Shown: piece after piece, positions 55,859-64,000 of the stretch
Position numbering within the stretch: the first letter of the stretch is position 1
How the letters are laid out: every line of letters starts with the position of its first letter
Assembly (NCBI RefSeq): GCF_003855495.1
Contig: NZ_CP034086.1
Span: 1 to 64,000 of the forward strand
Length of the DNA stretch: 64,000 nt
From: Methylocystis rosea
GTDB taxonomy: Bacteria > Pseudomonadota > Alphaproteobacteria > Rhizobiales > Beijerinckiaceae
Reading direction: 5' to 3'
Program-made: the position numbers and the translations under genes
The notes under the pieces: model-generated
The model's input: the letters and a program-made list of their open reading frames with translations, nothing else
What the model was told of the DNA's origin: nothing
Database searches by the model: none

Positions 55859-57576
55859 TCATGATGGGGATCTCGCATGGAGCTGGATCTCGCGGTCGTA
55901 GAAGCGCTTGTCAACATTGCGGCGCGCGGCGTGGATGATGGTCGAGCCTGGCGCTTCCTCGCAGAGCAACTCCATCAGCCGCATCTGACTGAGGTCGTCG
56001 AGCGCTGAGGTGGGCTCGTCCATGATGATGATGTCTGGCGGCCTCAGCAACGTGCGCGCGAAGCCGAGTTGTTGCTGTTCGCCGTCGGATAGCACATCGG
56101 ACCAGCTCTGCTCCTCGTCCAGGCGCGGTACGAGATGAGCCAAGCCGCAGGCGACGAGGATTCTTGCCGCGCGCGCGGGGTCGGGCGGTGTGTCGCCACG
56201 TGGATAGTCGAGCGCCTCGCGCAGCGTGCCCCGCGGCATATACGGCTGCTGCGGCATGAAAGCGATGCGCGCATCCTTCGGACGCAGAATGCGGCCGCTG
56301 CCCCACGGCCACAAACCCGCCATGGCGCGGATCAGCGTGCTCTTGCCGGCGCCAGGATCTCCCTTCACGAGAACCTTCTCGCCGCGTCCGATCGTCGCAT
56401 CGGTGTCCGCGAGCATCAACGCGCCGTCATGCTGGGCGATGGAGAGCCCGCAAAGATGCAATGCGTCGTCGTCGCTGAAGGCGAGATCGATCATCTTCTC
56501 CTCGGCTCCGATCGCGAGTTCGTCGAGGTCCTCGAAGAAGAGGTCAAGGGCCGCGACGCGGCGCGCCGAGGCAAACCAGTCCGCGAGGCGCAGCGAATTG
56601 TCGGCGAGCCAGTTGAGCGCCAATTGCACCTGTATGAAGGCGGCGGCCGCCTGCATGAGATCGCCGAGCGACATTTCGCCGGCGAGATATTTCGGTGCGC
56701 TCAGCATGAGCGGGATGGCGGGCGCGAGCACGTTATTCCCGCTCGACAGGAAGAGCATGCGCGCCTGCCGTCCAATCACCGCAACCCAGCGCAGCGCGAG
56801 CTGACTGAATCTCGCATAATGCCGCTCCCGCTCGGCGTCGTCGGCGCCGATAAGCGCGATGGTTTCGGCGTTTTCGCGAGTGTGCGAAAGCTCAAAACGA
56901 AAGTCCGCCTCTGCGGCCGCCTTCGCCTCGACGCGCGCGACGAGGGGGCGACCCAAAAGCAGCATGCCAAAGGACGTCGCGGCGGAATAGGTCACGACCG
57001 CGATGACAAGATAGCCGGGGATCGTCACGCCCCCGATCGTTAGCGAGCCGCCGATGAACCACAATACGCTGACGAACGAGACCGCCATGAGCAGCGCATT
57101 CGTGACGCCCGTCGCAAAGTCGACGAAGAGCTCGATCGCGATCCGCCCGTCCTCGGCGATGCGCGCTTCCGGGTTGTCGACGAGCCGAAGGACGCTGAGC
57201 TGATAAAGCGACGGCGCTCCATCCAGCGCCGCACGAGCGTCTGCGTCAGCCATTCCCGCCAGCGCAACTGAAAGCGCATGCGCATCTGCAGCAGCGCGAC
57301 GCTGGTCAACGCAGAGGCGAAGGCCAGCGCCAGCATCAGGCCGATGCTGAGAAAGATCATCCGCTGGTCTTTGTTCTGCAGCGCGTCGAAGAAAAACTTG
57401 TTCCATCGGTTGACCGCGATGGCCGGAGCGAGATTGAGCAGCAGGCAGGCAAAGAGCCCCGCCACGAACAGTTTCGCTTTGCGGCGCGTCGGCCCGGTCC
57501 AGAAGCCAAAGGAGAGGTTTGCAAAGTGGCGCAGGAGCTGCGCATCGACCGCGGTTGGAGCAATGACGTTCGTCAT
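55859..57576 (-). pseudogene. SbmA/BacA-type ABC transporter, frameshifted
   Basis: Two minus-strand frames together form one protein. From ATG 57576 comes LAPAIAVNRWNKFFFDALQN through REWLTQTLVRRWMER. Then, in another frame near 57205-57220, SLYQLSVLRLVDNPEARIAE continues through the membrane part and the ATPase (Walker A GDPGAGKST, signature LSDGEQQQLGFAR, Walker B IIIMDEPTSALDD) to 55859. One inserted or lost base in CGCCGTCGC explains the switch. The restored product would be about 570 residues, a sister of the gene at 1980-3794. It is either a pseudogene or a sequencing slip. Confidence 0.85.
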
Positions 57577-57732
57577 ATTCGCTCTTAAAGCTCAACTTGG
57601 GATGACCGGCAAGGCGGCATAGTGGCCCTCCATCTTGGCGCCAACGGCCTCTTCATGTGAAACTATCGCTGTCAGGCTGCGAACTCTTATGTGATCGTTT
57701 TTCTCATGTCATTTTGATGGACGCCGTCTGGT

Positions 57733-60564
57733 TTGGCGTGCAGTGAGGCCGAGGAGCAGACTAGCGACGTTCACCGACACACGATCGCAGATAGGACCGG
57801 AGTGACCTGGGACGCGAACGAAACTTCCTACTGGAGCCAGGATGCTTCCGAGCTGGCCGCAGCTTTGGAGTCGGGTCCCAACGGACTATCGTCCGATCGC
57901 GCCGCTGCGCGGCTTTTAAGCGTCGGTCCCAACAGCGTCGAGGATGCGCCGCGCTTGAGCGCGCTTCGCCTCCTTCTGCGCCAATTCCAGAGCCCGCTCG
58001 TCCTCATCCTGGCGTTCGCCGCCGCAATCTCGCTGGCGCTTCAGCAATGGGTGGACGCCGCCATCATCCTGGCGATCGTGCTGGGCAGTTCGCTTCTCAG
58101 CTTTTTTCAGGAATACCGGGCGTCCACGGCAGTCGAAGAATTGAAGAAGCGCCTAGCGCTGACATGCCGTGTGGTGCGGGATGGGGTGGAGCAAACGGCG
58201 CCGGTCAGCGCGATCGTGCCCGGCGACCAGATCCTCCTCTCGGCGGGCAATCTAATCCCGGCTGATGGGCTCGTGATCGAGGCGCAGGATTTCCTCGTCA
58301 GCGAAGCGAGCATGACCGGCGAGTCGTTTCCGGTCGAGAAGCGGGCCGGGATAGTTCGCCCCGACGCGCCAATCACTGAACGGACCAATGCCGTCTTTCT
58401 TGGCGCTTCGGTGCGCAGCGGCACGGCGAAGGTCCTTGCCGTGAGCACCGGCCGCCGGACCGAGTTCGGCGCTATTGCGGCGCGGCTGGGGGCGCGCCAA
58501 CCCGAGACTGACTTCGCCCGCGGCGTGCGGCAGTTCGGTTATCTCCTCGTTCGCGTGATGATTGTCATCGTTCTGTTCGTGCTGACTGTGAACGTGTCGC
58601 TCCACCGTCCTGTGATCGAGTCCCTGCTGTTCGCCGTGGCGCTCGCGGTCGGCCTGTCGCCTGAGCTCTTGCCGGCGATCATCAGCGTAACCCTTTCGGC
58701 CGGCGCGCGGGCCATGAGCAAGCGCGGCGTCATCGTCCGCCGGCTTGACGCCATCGAGAACCTCGGCAGCATGGATATCCTATGCACCGACAAGACCGGC
58801 ACATTGACTGAAGGCGCCATTGTTCTGCGCGACGTCCTCGACGCCGGAAGCCAGCCTTCGGATGAGGTACGACGGCTCGCCTTTCTCAACGCCGCCTTCG
58901 AGACCGGCATCGAAAACCCGCTCGATGAAGCGATCGTGACTGCGGGCAAGGACATTGGGCTATCGACCCGCGGCGCCGCCAAGATCGACGAAATCCCCTA
59001 CGACTTCATGCGTCGCCGACTCACCATCGTCGTGGCGGAGGATGGAGCGCCGTCACAGCGCCTGTTCATCACCAAGGGGGCGTTTTCGAACGTGCTCGAC
59101 ATATGCACATCCTTGGACCGCGATGGCGTCGAGGTTCCGGCGAACGCCGAGCGGCGCGCGGAACTCGAGAATGTCTTCAAGGCCAAGAGCGCTGAAGGCT
59201 TCCGCGTTCTGGCCGTTGCAACTCGCAAGGTTCCAGTGAAGGCGGACTACGACCGCGACGACGAACGGGAGATGACCTTTCGTGGCTTTCTTGTCTTCTA
59301 CGACCCGCCCAAGGCGGACGCGCGGCGCACGATCGACGATCTCAATCGGCTAGGCATCCGCATCAAGGTGATCAGCGGCGACAATCGCTATGTGACGGCG
59401 CATCTGGCGAAGGCTGTGGGACTCGATGCAACGTCGATGCTCACGGGCGAAAAGCTTGTAAAACTCAAGGACGAGGCTTTGTGGCATCTCGCGCCACGGA
59501 CAGACCTCTTTGTGGAGATCGATCCTCAGCAGAAGGAGCGGATCGTCCGCGCCCTGCAGCGGACAGGTCATTCGGTCGGATATCTCGGCGACGGCGTCAA
59601 TGATGCGCCGGCCCTGCATGCGGCCGATGTTGGCATCTCGGTCGAGACGGCGGTGGACGTCGCCCGCGAAAGCGCCGACATCATCCTGCTCGACCGCGAC
59701 CTGGACGTGTTGCGCTCTGGTGTGGAGGATGGTCGGCGGACCTTCGCCAACACGCTAAAATACATCTCGATCACCACGAGCGCGAATTTCGGGAACATGG
59801 TCAGCATGGCGCTGGCGGCGCCGCTGCTGCCGTTCCTCCCGCTCGCCGCCAAGCAGATTCTGCTGAATAACTTCCTCTCCGACGTGCCGTCGATCGCAAT
59901 ATCCAGCGACAATGTCGACGCAGACCGGGTCTCCCATCCGCAGCGATGGAGCATCAGCGAGATCCAGAAGTTCATGATTGTTTTCGGCCTGATCAGTTCG
60001 GCCTTCGATATGTTGACCTTCGCGATGCTGCTCCTGGTTTTCCACGCCGGCGAGGCGACGTTCCAGACCGCATGGTTCATGATTTCGCTGCTGACCGAAC
60101 TCGCGGTCGTCCTCGTCCTGCGAACCCACAAGCCGGCCTTTCGAAGCAGCCCGAGTCAGTTGCTGTTGTGGTCAACGCTTGCGGTAGCGGCCGTGACCTT
60201 CGCCATCCCCTTCCTTGGGGCGACGAGCTCGGTGTTCGGCTTCGTGCCGCTCTCGGCGATTGAGATAAGCGCCGTTGTCGCTATCGTCCTCGGCTACATT
60301 GCGGCGACGGAAGTGGGCAAGATATGGTTCTTCTGGTCCATCAATGCCGCAGGTCTTTCGAAGCCGATCAGAGCTCGAAAGACCAAGGCGTCTGAGCCCA
60401 GACCGCATCCCGTTGGGCCTTTCGTGAGCGCGCTTGTCGCTACGGCGTTGGTCGTGGGGGTCGCTCTCGTCTTAACGGGGACGCTCATCTTGATCGGAAC
60501 GCTTGTCCAACTGGGCCTTCAGCCGCATGAAGCGTTAAAGCCGGTCTTTTGGCCTGACAAATAA
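57733..60564 (+). CDS. mgtA: Magnesium-translocating P-type ATPase
   Basis: A 943-residue P3B-type ATPase. It shows the actuator loop SMTGESFPVEK, the phosphorylation site CTDKTGTLT (Asp near residue 354), the hinge GDGVNDAPALHAADVGIS (about 620), membrane segment 4 VGLSPELLPAI, and about ten membrane helices in all. NNFLSDVP in the C-terminal membrane part is MgtA-typical. It imports Mg2+. The frame starts at TTG 57733; a GTG at codon 24 (VTWDANETSYWSQ) is an equally likely start because the family N-terminus begins near there. No leader-type riboswitch was recognised in the 137 bases upstream. Confidence 0.93.
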   Translation: MACSEAEEQTSDVHRHTIADRTGVTWDANETSYWSQDASELAAALESGPNGLSSDRAAARLLSVGPNSVEDAPRLSALRLLLRQFQSPLVLILAFAAAISLALQQWVDAAIILAIVLGSSLLSFFQEYRASTAVEELKKRLALTCRVVRDGVEQTAPVSAIVPGDQILLSAGNLIPADGLVIEAQDFLVSEASMTGESFPVEKRAGIVRPDAPITERTNAVFLGASVRSGTAKVLAVSTGRRTEFGAIAARLGARQPETDFARGVRQFGYLLVRVMIVIVLFVLTVNVSLHRPVIESLLFAVALAVGLSPELLPAIISVTLSAGARAMSKRGVIVRRLDAIENLGSMDILCTDKTGTLTEGAIVLRDVLDAGSQPSDEVRRLAFLNAAFETGIENPLDEAIVTAGKDIGLSTRGAAKIDEIPYDFMRRRLTIVVAEDGAPSQRLFITKGAFSNVLDICTSLDRDGVEVPANAERRAELENVFKAKSAEGFRVLAVATRKVPVKADYDRDDEREMTFRGFLVFYDPPKADARRTIDDLNRLGIRIKVISGDNRYVTAHLAKAVGLDATSMLTGEKLVKLKDEALWHLAPRTDLFVEIDPQQKERIVRALQRTGHSVGYLGDGVNDAPALHAADVGISVETAVDVARESADIILLDRDLDVLRSGVEDGRRTFANTLKYISITTSANFGNMVSMALAAPLLPFLPLAAKQILLNNFLSDVPSIAISSDNVDADRVSHPQRWSISEIQKFMIVFGLISSAFDMLTFAMLLLVFHAGEATFQTAWFMISLLTELAVVLVLRTHKPAFRSSPSQLLLWSTLAVAAVTFAIPFLGATSSVFGFVPLSAIEISAVVAIVLGYIAATEVGKIWFFWSINAAGLSKPIRARKTKASEPRPHPVGPFVSALVATALVVGVALVLTGTLILIGTLVQLGLQPHEALKPVFWPDK

Positions 60565-60653
60565 CGTATGCCGACCGGAGAGCGCCATCCGCCATCGCCA
60601 TACTTGCGGCGGCGCAATCGCCCGGCTGCCTTTAACCTTCAGAAAAAGACTCC

Positions 60654-61223
60654 ATGAGTAGCTTATCGTCTCAAATACGGGCTCCGGCTCTTACGGAACG
60701 TCTCGCTCGCTTGTTGCGCATTCTCCTTGTCGGCGTGGCGCTCGTCGTTGGCGCGACCGCCTTGCCGTCAATCAGCGCCGCCCGGGATAGGGTGGCCTTC
60801 TCGTCGTCCGTCGAGCCGGGCACGATTGTCATCGACGCGCGCCAACGCAAACTTTTTTTCGTTGAGGATGAAGGCGTCGCAATTCGCTATCCGATCGCCG
60901 TGCCAAAGAGCAGCGAGGAATGGTCTGGCTCCGCCACGATTATCGGTAAATACGTCAATCCCGACTGGGCTCCGCCATGGATTGTAAAACGCGACCATCC
61001 GGAATTGCCGGCCCTTATTCGCGGCGGTGCGCCGAACAATCCCATGGGCGCTCGCGCTCTTACCCTCAGCCGCTTCCAGGTGGCGATTCACGGGACGACC
61101 AAAAGGATGCGCGCATCGATCGGCTCCGCCGCCTCCTACGGCTGCATCCGCATGTTGAACGAGGACGTGATTGATCTGTTCGATCGCGTGAGCGTCGGCA
61201 CGCCAGTAATCATGAGGCCATGA
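60654..61223 (+). CDS. L,D-transpeptidase (YkuD domain)
   Basis: A 189-residue exported protein. A hydrophobic signal (LLRILLVGVALVVGATALPS) ends near residue 43. The YkuD domain starts PGTIVIDARQRKLFFVEDEG and ends with the catalytic HGTTKRMRASIGSAASYGCI, containing the histidine near residue 147 and the cysteine near 165. Such enzymes cross-link peptidoglycan or attach proteins to it in the periplasm. It stands alone, 90 bases after mgtA. Confidence 0.93.
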   Translation: MSSLSSQIRAPALTERLARLLRILLVGVALVVGATALPSISAARDRVAFSSSVEPGTIVIDARQRKLFFVEDEGVAIRYPIAVPKSSEEWSGSATIIGKYVNPDWAPPWIVKRDHPELPALIRGGAPNNPMGARALTLSRFQVAIHGTTKRMRASIGSAASYGCIRMLNEDVIDLFDRVSVGTPVIMRP

Positions 61224-61404
61224 TGGTCACGACCTCCGCAGTCGGGCATCGGACAGCGCGTCGTGATTGTGAACGCGCGAGAAGTCTTAGGAGCGGGGCG
61301 CGCCCAGCGTCCTTATCCCAACGAAGTCGCCCCCACTCGGTTTACCGCGAGGCCGATAGCTGTTGTGGCCTCGCGTCCAATTGCGGCGCAGGACAAGGCG
61401 CTTA

Positions 61405-61758
61405 TTAGCAGGCCCACACCCAACCAGCGATGGGGTCCCACTGCCAGCACGAACTGCCGCCATACCCGTAGCCGGGATAGCCGTAGCCTGATGCGCCCGC
61501 GATTCCCGCGCCCAAAATGCCGGCCGCGGCGCCCGCGACGCCAGCCGCTGCGCCAACCGCGGCGCCCGGAATGCCGTAGCCTCGGCGATAATAACCGCGT
61601 CGATAACCCCGATAGTAAGCTTGTTCGAACGACGTCGTTAGTCCAACGCTCGCTGGACTCGCGGCGCTCATGGGGCCAGCCAAAACTTCCGCCGGTAGAG
61701 CCGCCAGCGCGGTCATCCCGCATAACGCGGCCAGGACAGATTTCACACTCTTACACAT
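61405..61758 (-). CDS. Exported Gly/Tyr-rich small protein
   Basis: A 117-residue protein from ATG 61758, with GGGAGGTC nine bases upstream. It has a signal peptide (MCKSVKSVLAALCGMTALAA, cleavage near ALPAEVLAG), then YYRGYRRGYYRRGYG, an Ala/Gly helix with glycine-zipper spacing (GAAVGAAAGVAGAAAGILGA), and a C-terminal CWQWDPIAGWVWAC. Similar small exported proteins are frequent in Rhizobiales; the function is unknown. Two cysteines near the end could form a disulfide. Confidence 0.75.
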   Translation of the reverse strand: MCKSVKSVLAALCGMTALAALPAEVLAGPMSAASPASVGLTTSFEQAYYRGYRRGYYRRGYGIPGAAVGAAAGVAGAAAGILGAGIAGASGYGYPGYGYGGSSCWQWDPIAGWVWAC

Positions 61759-62271
61759 TTCGACCTCCCTTTCAGAAACACAGATTTTGAGAAACACAGA
61801 GTCGAGTCCGCCCCAACGCGGGCGCGCCGCGAGCTGCTTCTGCGTCGCAAGAGCATCAACTAGGCCTGAATGTGAAGTTGTCGAGGAGGTTCCTCGATCA
61901 CGACCAACTTCGCGGCGCTTGGAGCGCCTCGGTGAAATCAGATTTCAATTGTGGCCCCTTTCGAAAACTTTCGCGACAGTAAAATCAGCGCCTTGAGCAT
62001 GTGACCCTACGCGGCATTACAGCCGTGGATTTTGTCGCAAATTGATTTCGACTATATGGCCGTCATGTTGATGGTCGTGGTCTTGTTGTGCCTAGTAGGG
62101 CCGCTGCCTCATTGCGCGCGCCGACCGCAGTGCGGAAAGCGCCCAATGTGAATTCATGACGTGCCGCCGATACAATTTGCCGCATCGCTTCTCCGCGTTC
62201 GACGGAAATTCGCCGAAGTGAGCAATTATGTCGTTTTGACAAATGTCTGCGGAAAACCAGTGAGGCCCTCA
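61759..62271. other. Intergenic region without a recognised gene
   Basis: About 510 bases between divergent genes. Only short frames without ribosome sites are present. It should contain the promoters for the leftward Gly-rich protein and the rightward cytochrome b561; no exact boxes can be named. Confidence 0.5.
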
Positions 62272-62823
62272 ATGCAATGGCGCAATTCTCCACGAGCCTA
62301 CGGTGCAGCCGTCCAAATCGTTCATTGGTTTTCCGTGCTTCTTGTTGGCGTCGCATGGGTGCTCGGGACCGTGGGCGAAGACCTGCCAAATGGAAGAGCT
62401 CGTAATCTCGGAGAACTAATCCATGTTTCCGCGGGAGAGCTGATCGCCATTCTTTTGATCGTTCGCGTCGGCTGGCGTCTAATCAACGCGCCGCCGTCTC
62501 CAGAACCGACGCCGCTGGGGAGATTGGGCGATTTGGCCGCCAAAACCGTCCACCTTGCGCTCTACGCGCTGCTTGCGGCGGTTGTCGCCGTTGGCGTCGC
62601 GACGCAATTTGCCGATGGCGACGCGCTTTCCGTGCTTGGCGTTTTCGATATCGCATCGCCGTGGACGAAGAACAAAATGTTTGCGCATGACATGAAGGAA
62701 ATCCATGAAACTCTAGCGAACGGACTTATCATCCTCGCCACGCTCCATGCTGGAGCGGCGTTCGTCCACCACTTCGTTTTTCGCGATCGCACTCTGAGAC
62801 GTATGCTGCCAGCGGCCTGGTAA
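62272..62823 (+). CDS. Cytochrome b561-type membrane protein
   Basis: A 183-residue four-helix protein from ATG 62272. Heme-ligand histidines are seen in VQIVHWFSVLLVG (helix 1), ELIHVSAGELIAI (helix 2) and LHAGAAFVHHFVFRD (helix 4), with further family features in helix 3 (KTVHLALYALLA). It should shuttle electrons between the quinone pool and a periplasmic partner. The frame is open for 37 codons upstream, but that part does not look membrane-protein-like. No partner gene is adjacent. Confidence 0.9.
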   Translation: MQWRNSPRAYGAAVQIVHWFSVLLVGVAWVLGTVGEDLPNGRARNLGELIHVSAGELIAILLIVRVGWRLINAPPSPEPTPLGRLGDLAAKTVHLALYALLAAVVAVGVATQFADGDALSVLGVFDIASPWTKNKMFAHDMKEIHETLANGLIILATLHAGAAFVHHFVFRDRTLRRMLPAAW

Positions 62824-62961
62824 CTTCGGCTTCGTGGCGGCCTGTCTGCGACCTGAGCGCGAATGCACTGCGGGCGATCCACCCGCTGAACAGGGCGTTT
62901 CAAAGGGAATTCCATCCAGGAAGTGGCTTAGCCCTTCGGGATTTTCGTTTAACTGATGCTG

Positions 62962-63147
62962 CTAGAGAAATGAAGGAGACCCGAGTAGCGGAAGCACCCG
63001 GGCTATGATCGCGCCCAAACAGACGAGCACCACGAGCAGCTTGAGTAGCTGTGCTAGCCGCGCATCGGGACAGAATTTATCGATCACCCAAAACAAGATC
63101 GCCCCAAGGACGACGATAATAAGGATTCCAATTATGAGCGTTAGCAC
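62962..63147 (-). CDS. Small two-helix membrane protein
   Basis: A 61-residue protein (MLTLIIGILIIVVLGAILFW, VIDKFCPDARLAQLLKLLVV, LVCLGAIIARVLPLL) with two membrane segments and a short charged loop, of the Thivi_2564-like group. GGGAGACTGC precedes the ATG. It is similar in plan to the protein at 43739-43990. Function unknown. Confidence 0.75.
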   Translation of the reverse strand: MLTLIIGILIIVVLGAILFWVIDKFCPDARLAQLLKLLVVLVCLGAIIARVLPLLGSPSFL

Positions 63148-63817
63148 CGCAGTCTCCCGGTAAATTTACGGCAATGTCCAAAACTCATTGCGCTTTCGTC
63201 GATTTTTGGTGACGCGCGCTAGGGTCAGCCCTCGGCTCTCGCCTAATGAAGAGCTTACCACAAAGCTGTTTCAAAATTTCGCATTTGGGTTGAGTTTTGG
63301 CAACAGGAATTCGTGAGACGCCGATGCGCCTCGGCAAAAGGGCTCAACTCGAAAGATCGGACGCGCTCACCATTTCGTTCCGTTCGACTTGCAGAACGGA
63401 TATGCCAAGCGCTTGATCGGTCCGGCGCGAGTGGCGCTGGTCATTTAATTGCGTTCAACGCGCGGATCGCCTTGCGAAAAGCGCCGCTGATTATAACGAG
63501 GCGTGATGCATCGGAGACATGGTCCCTCATCCAATCCTTGGCGGGCCACTTTGTCAGTTCGCACGAATAGATCGCGGATGCGACACCTCCTCCCACTGAC
63601 GTGGATTGGACACATCCCATCGTCGCACGGTCTCCTAGGCAACCGCGACGCCCCGTTCAGCAACAGATCTTCCACGTCGCGGAAGCTCAGGCACAGCTGA
63701 GTTCGGTCATCTTGGCCAATACGAGCGGGACGTCCGCAACGGTAGGTTTCGCCGCAATCGCTTCGGCGCAGTTCGAGGTCCCGGCATCGGCGCAGGATGG
63801 CGTCTGGCCTTCCCCCG
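63148..63817. other. Gene-poor stretch before the histidine kinase
   Basis: About 670 bases with only weak frames. The best is 63313-63570 on the plus strand (85 residues, containing GAGHLIAFNARIALRKAPLI), which lacks a clear ribosome site and a known family. The minus-strand frames here are short. I do not call a gene. Confidence 0.4.
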
Positions 63818-64000
63818 TCACTGACGCGGGGATGTTTCCGGATCAGGCGACATAGGAAAAACTATCCTGAAAGTTGTCCCAACGCCTGGCGCTCCCGACC
63901 TAACGAGGGTGCCTGAAAGCTGACGCACGAAGATCGTTACGTAGTTCGAGCCATGCTGCCCAGGCGTGTTTCCTTGGCCCTGTGCCGGCATGCCGATCCC
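63818..64000 (-). CDS. Sensor histidine kinase, C-terminal end (continues outside window)
   Basis: The minus strand from the right edge reads GIGMPAQGQGNTPGQHGSNY, VTIFVRQLSGTLVRSGAPGV and GTTFRIVFPMSP, then a stop at 63818. This is the G1 and G2 region of a HATPase_c domain: GIGMP, a glycine loop, VRQLSGTL, and GTTFRIVFP. It is therefore the end of a two-component sensor kinase whose sensing part lies to the right. The exact kinase class cannot be settled from 60 residues. Confidence 0.8.
   Translation of the reverse strand, partial: GIGMPAQGQGNTPGQHGSNYVTIFVRQLSGTLVRSGAPGVGTTFRIVFPMSPDPETSPRQ

Noticed and set aside
63601..63855. Plus-strand 84-codon frame with an Ala-rich tail
   Set aside because: Its end is antisense to the histidine kinase C-terminus, and no start signal is visible.

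Overview
The window looks like a high-GC alphaproteobacterial chromosome (Hyphomicrobiales/Rhizobiales type). A Methylocystis/Methylosinus/Beijerinckiaceae-like methylotroph is the best guess. It rests on a cbbP-cbbT-cbbA-cbbE operon without RuBisCO, alphaproteobacterial DUF2924/serine-recombinase and ParB-methyltransferase/DUF5681 pairs, and many small stress and membrane proteins typical of this group. No methane- or methanol-oxidation gene is present, so the assignment is an inference.

Layout. 0-8.4 kb: the end of an ABC-2 permease, then a sugar locus (ROK kinase, SbmA/BacA-type ABC protein, GH3 and GH13 glycosidases) bracketed by two opposite-facing remnants of an IS1182-type transposase. 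9.0-10.7 kb: a large serine recombinase whose last codons are read from the antisense strand of a tRNA-Met gene. 10.9-15.6 kb: phosphoribulokinase, transketolase, class II aldolase and ribulose-phosphate epimerase. 15.8-43.0 kb: accessory DNA that begins at tRNA-Gln. A 22-bp sequence at the tRNA 3' end recurs 27 kb away and may mark the ends of an island. It carries a serine recombinase with a DUF3489/DUF2924 partner, a toxin-immunity and type I secretion locus, a LuxI/LuxR pair with a cytochrome P450, an IS21 remnant, and a DUF5681/ParB-methyltransferase pair.

The most interesting locus is 19.2-34.0 kb. Two immunity-family genes (DUF4261 and Imm11/DUF1629) directly precede a 2553-residue protein. 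That protein starts with an AHH-type nuclease-like domain, continues through about 24 calcium-loop repeats and DUF4214-like segments, and ends in a type I secretion C-terminus. A complete type I secretion set follows: a C39-like-domain ABC transporter, an HlyD-type adaptor and a TolC-type outer membrane protein. I read it as a polymorphic toxin built in mirror image: warhead at the N-terminus, export signal at the C-terminus, immunity genes on the 5' side.

43-64 kb: small membrane and stress proteins, a cupin, CsbD, a VIT-family transporter, an MgtA-type P-ATPase, an L,D-transpeptidase, cytochrome b561, and the end of a histidine kinase at the right edge. Two neighbouring genes here, a DUF2252 protein and an MltF-like lytic transglycosylase, are each split by a different IS66 element. 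Both insertions have exact 8-bp target duplications, and removing either element restores the reading frame exactly, so both look recent. A second SbmA/BacA-type ABC gene is broken by a frameshift.
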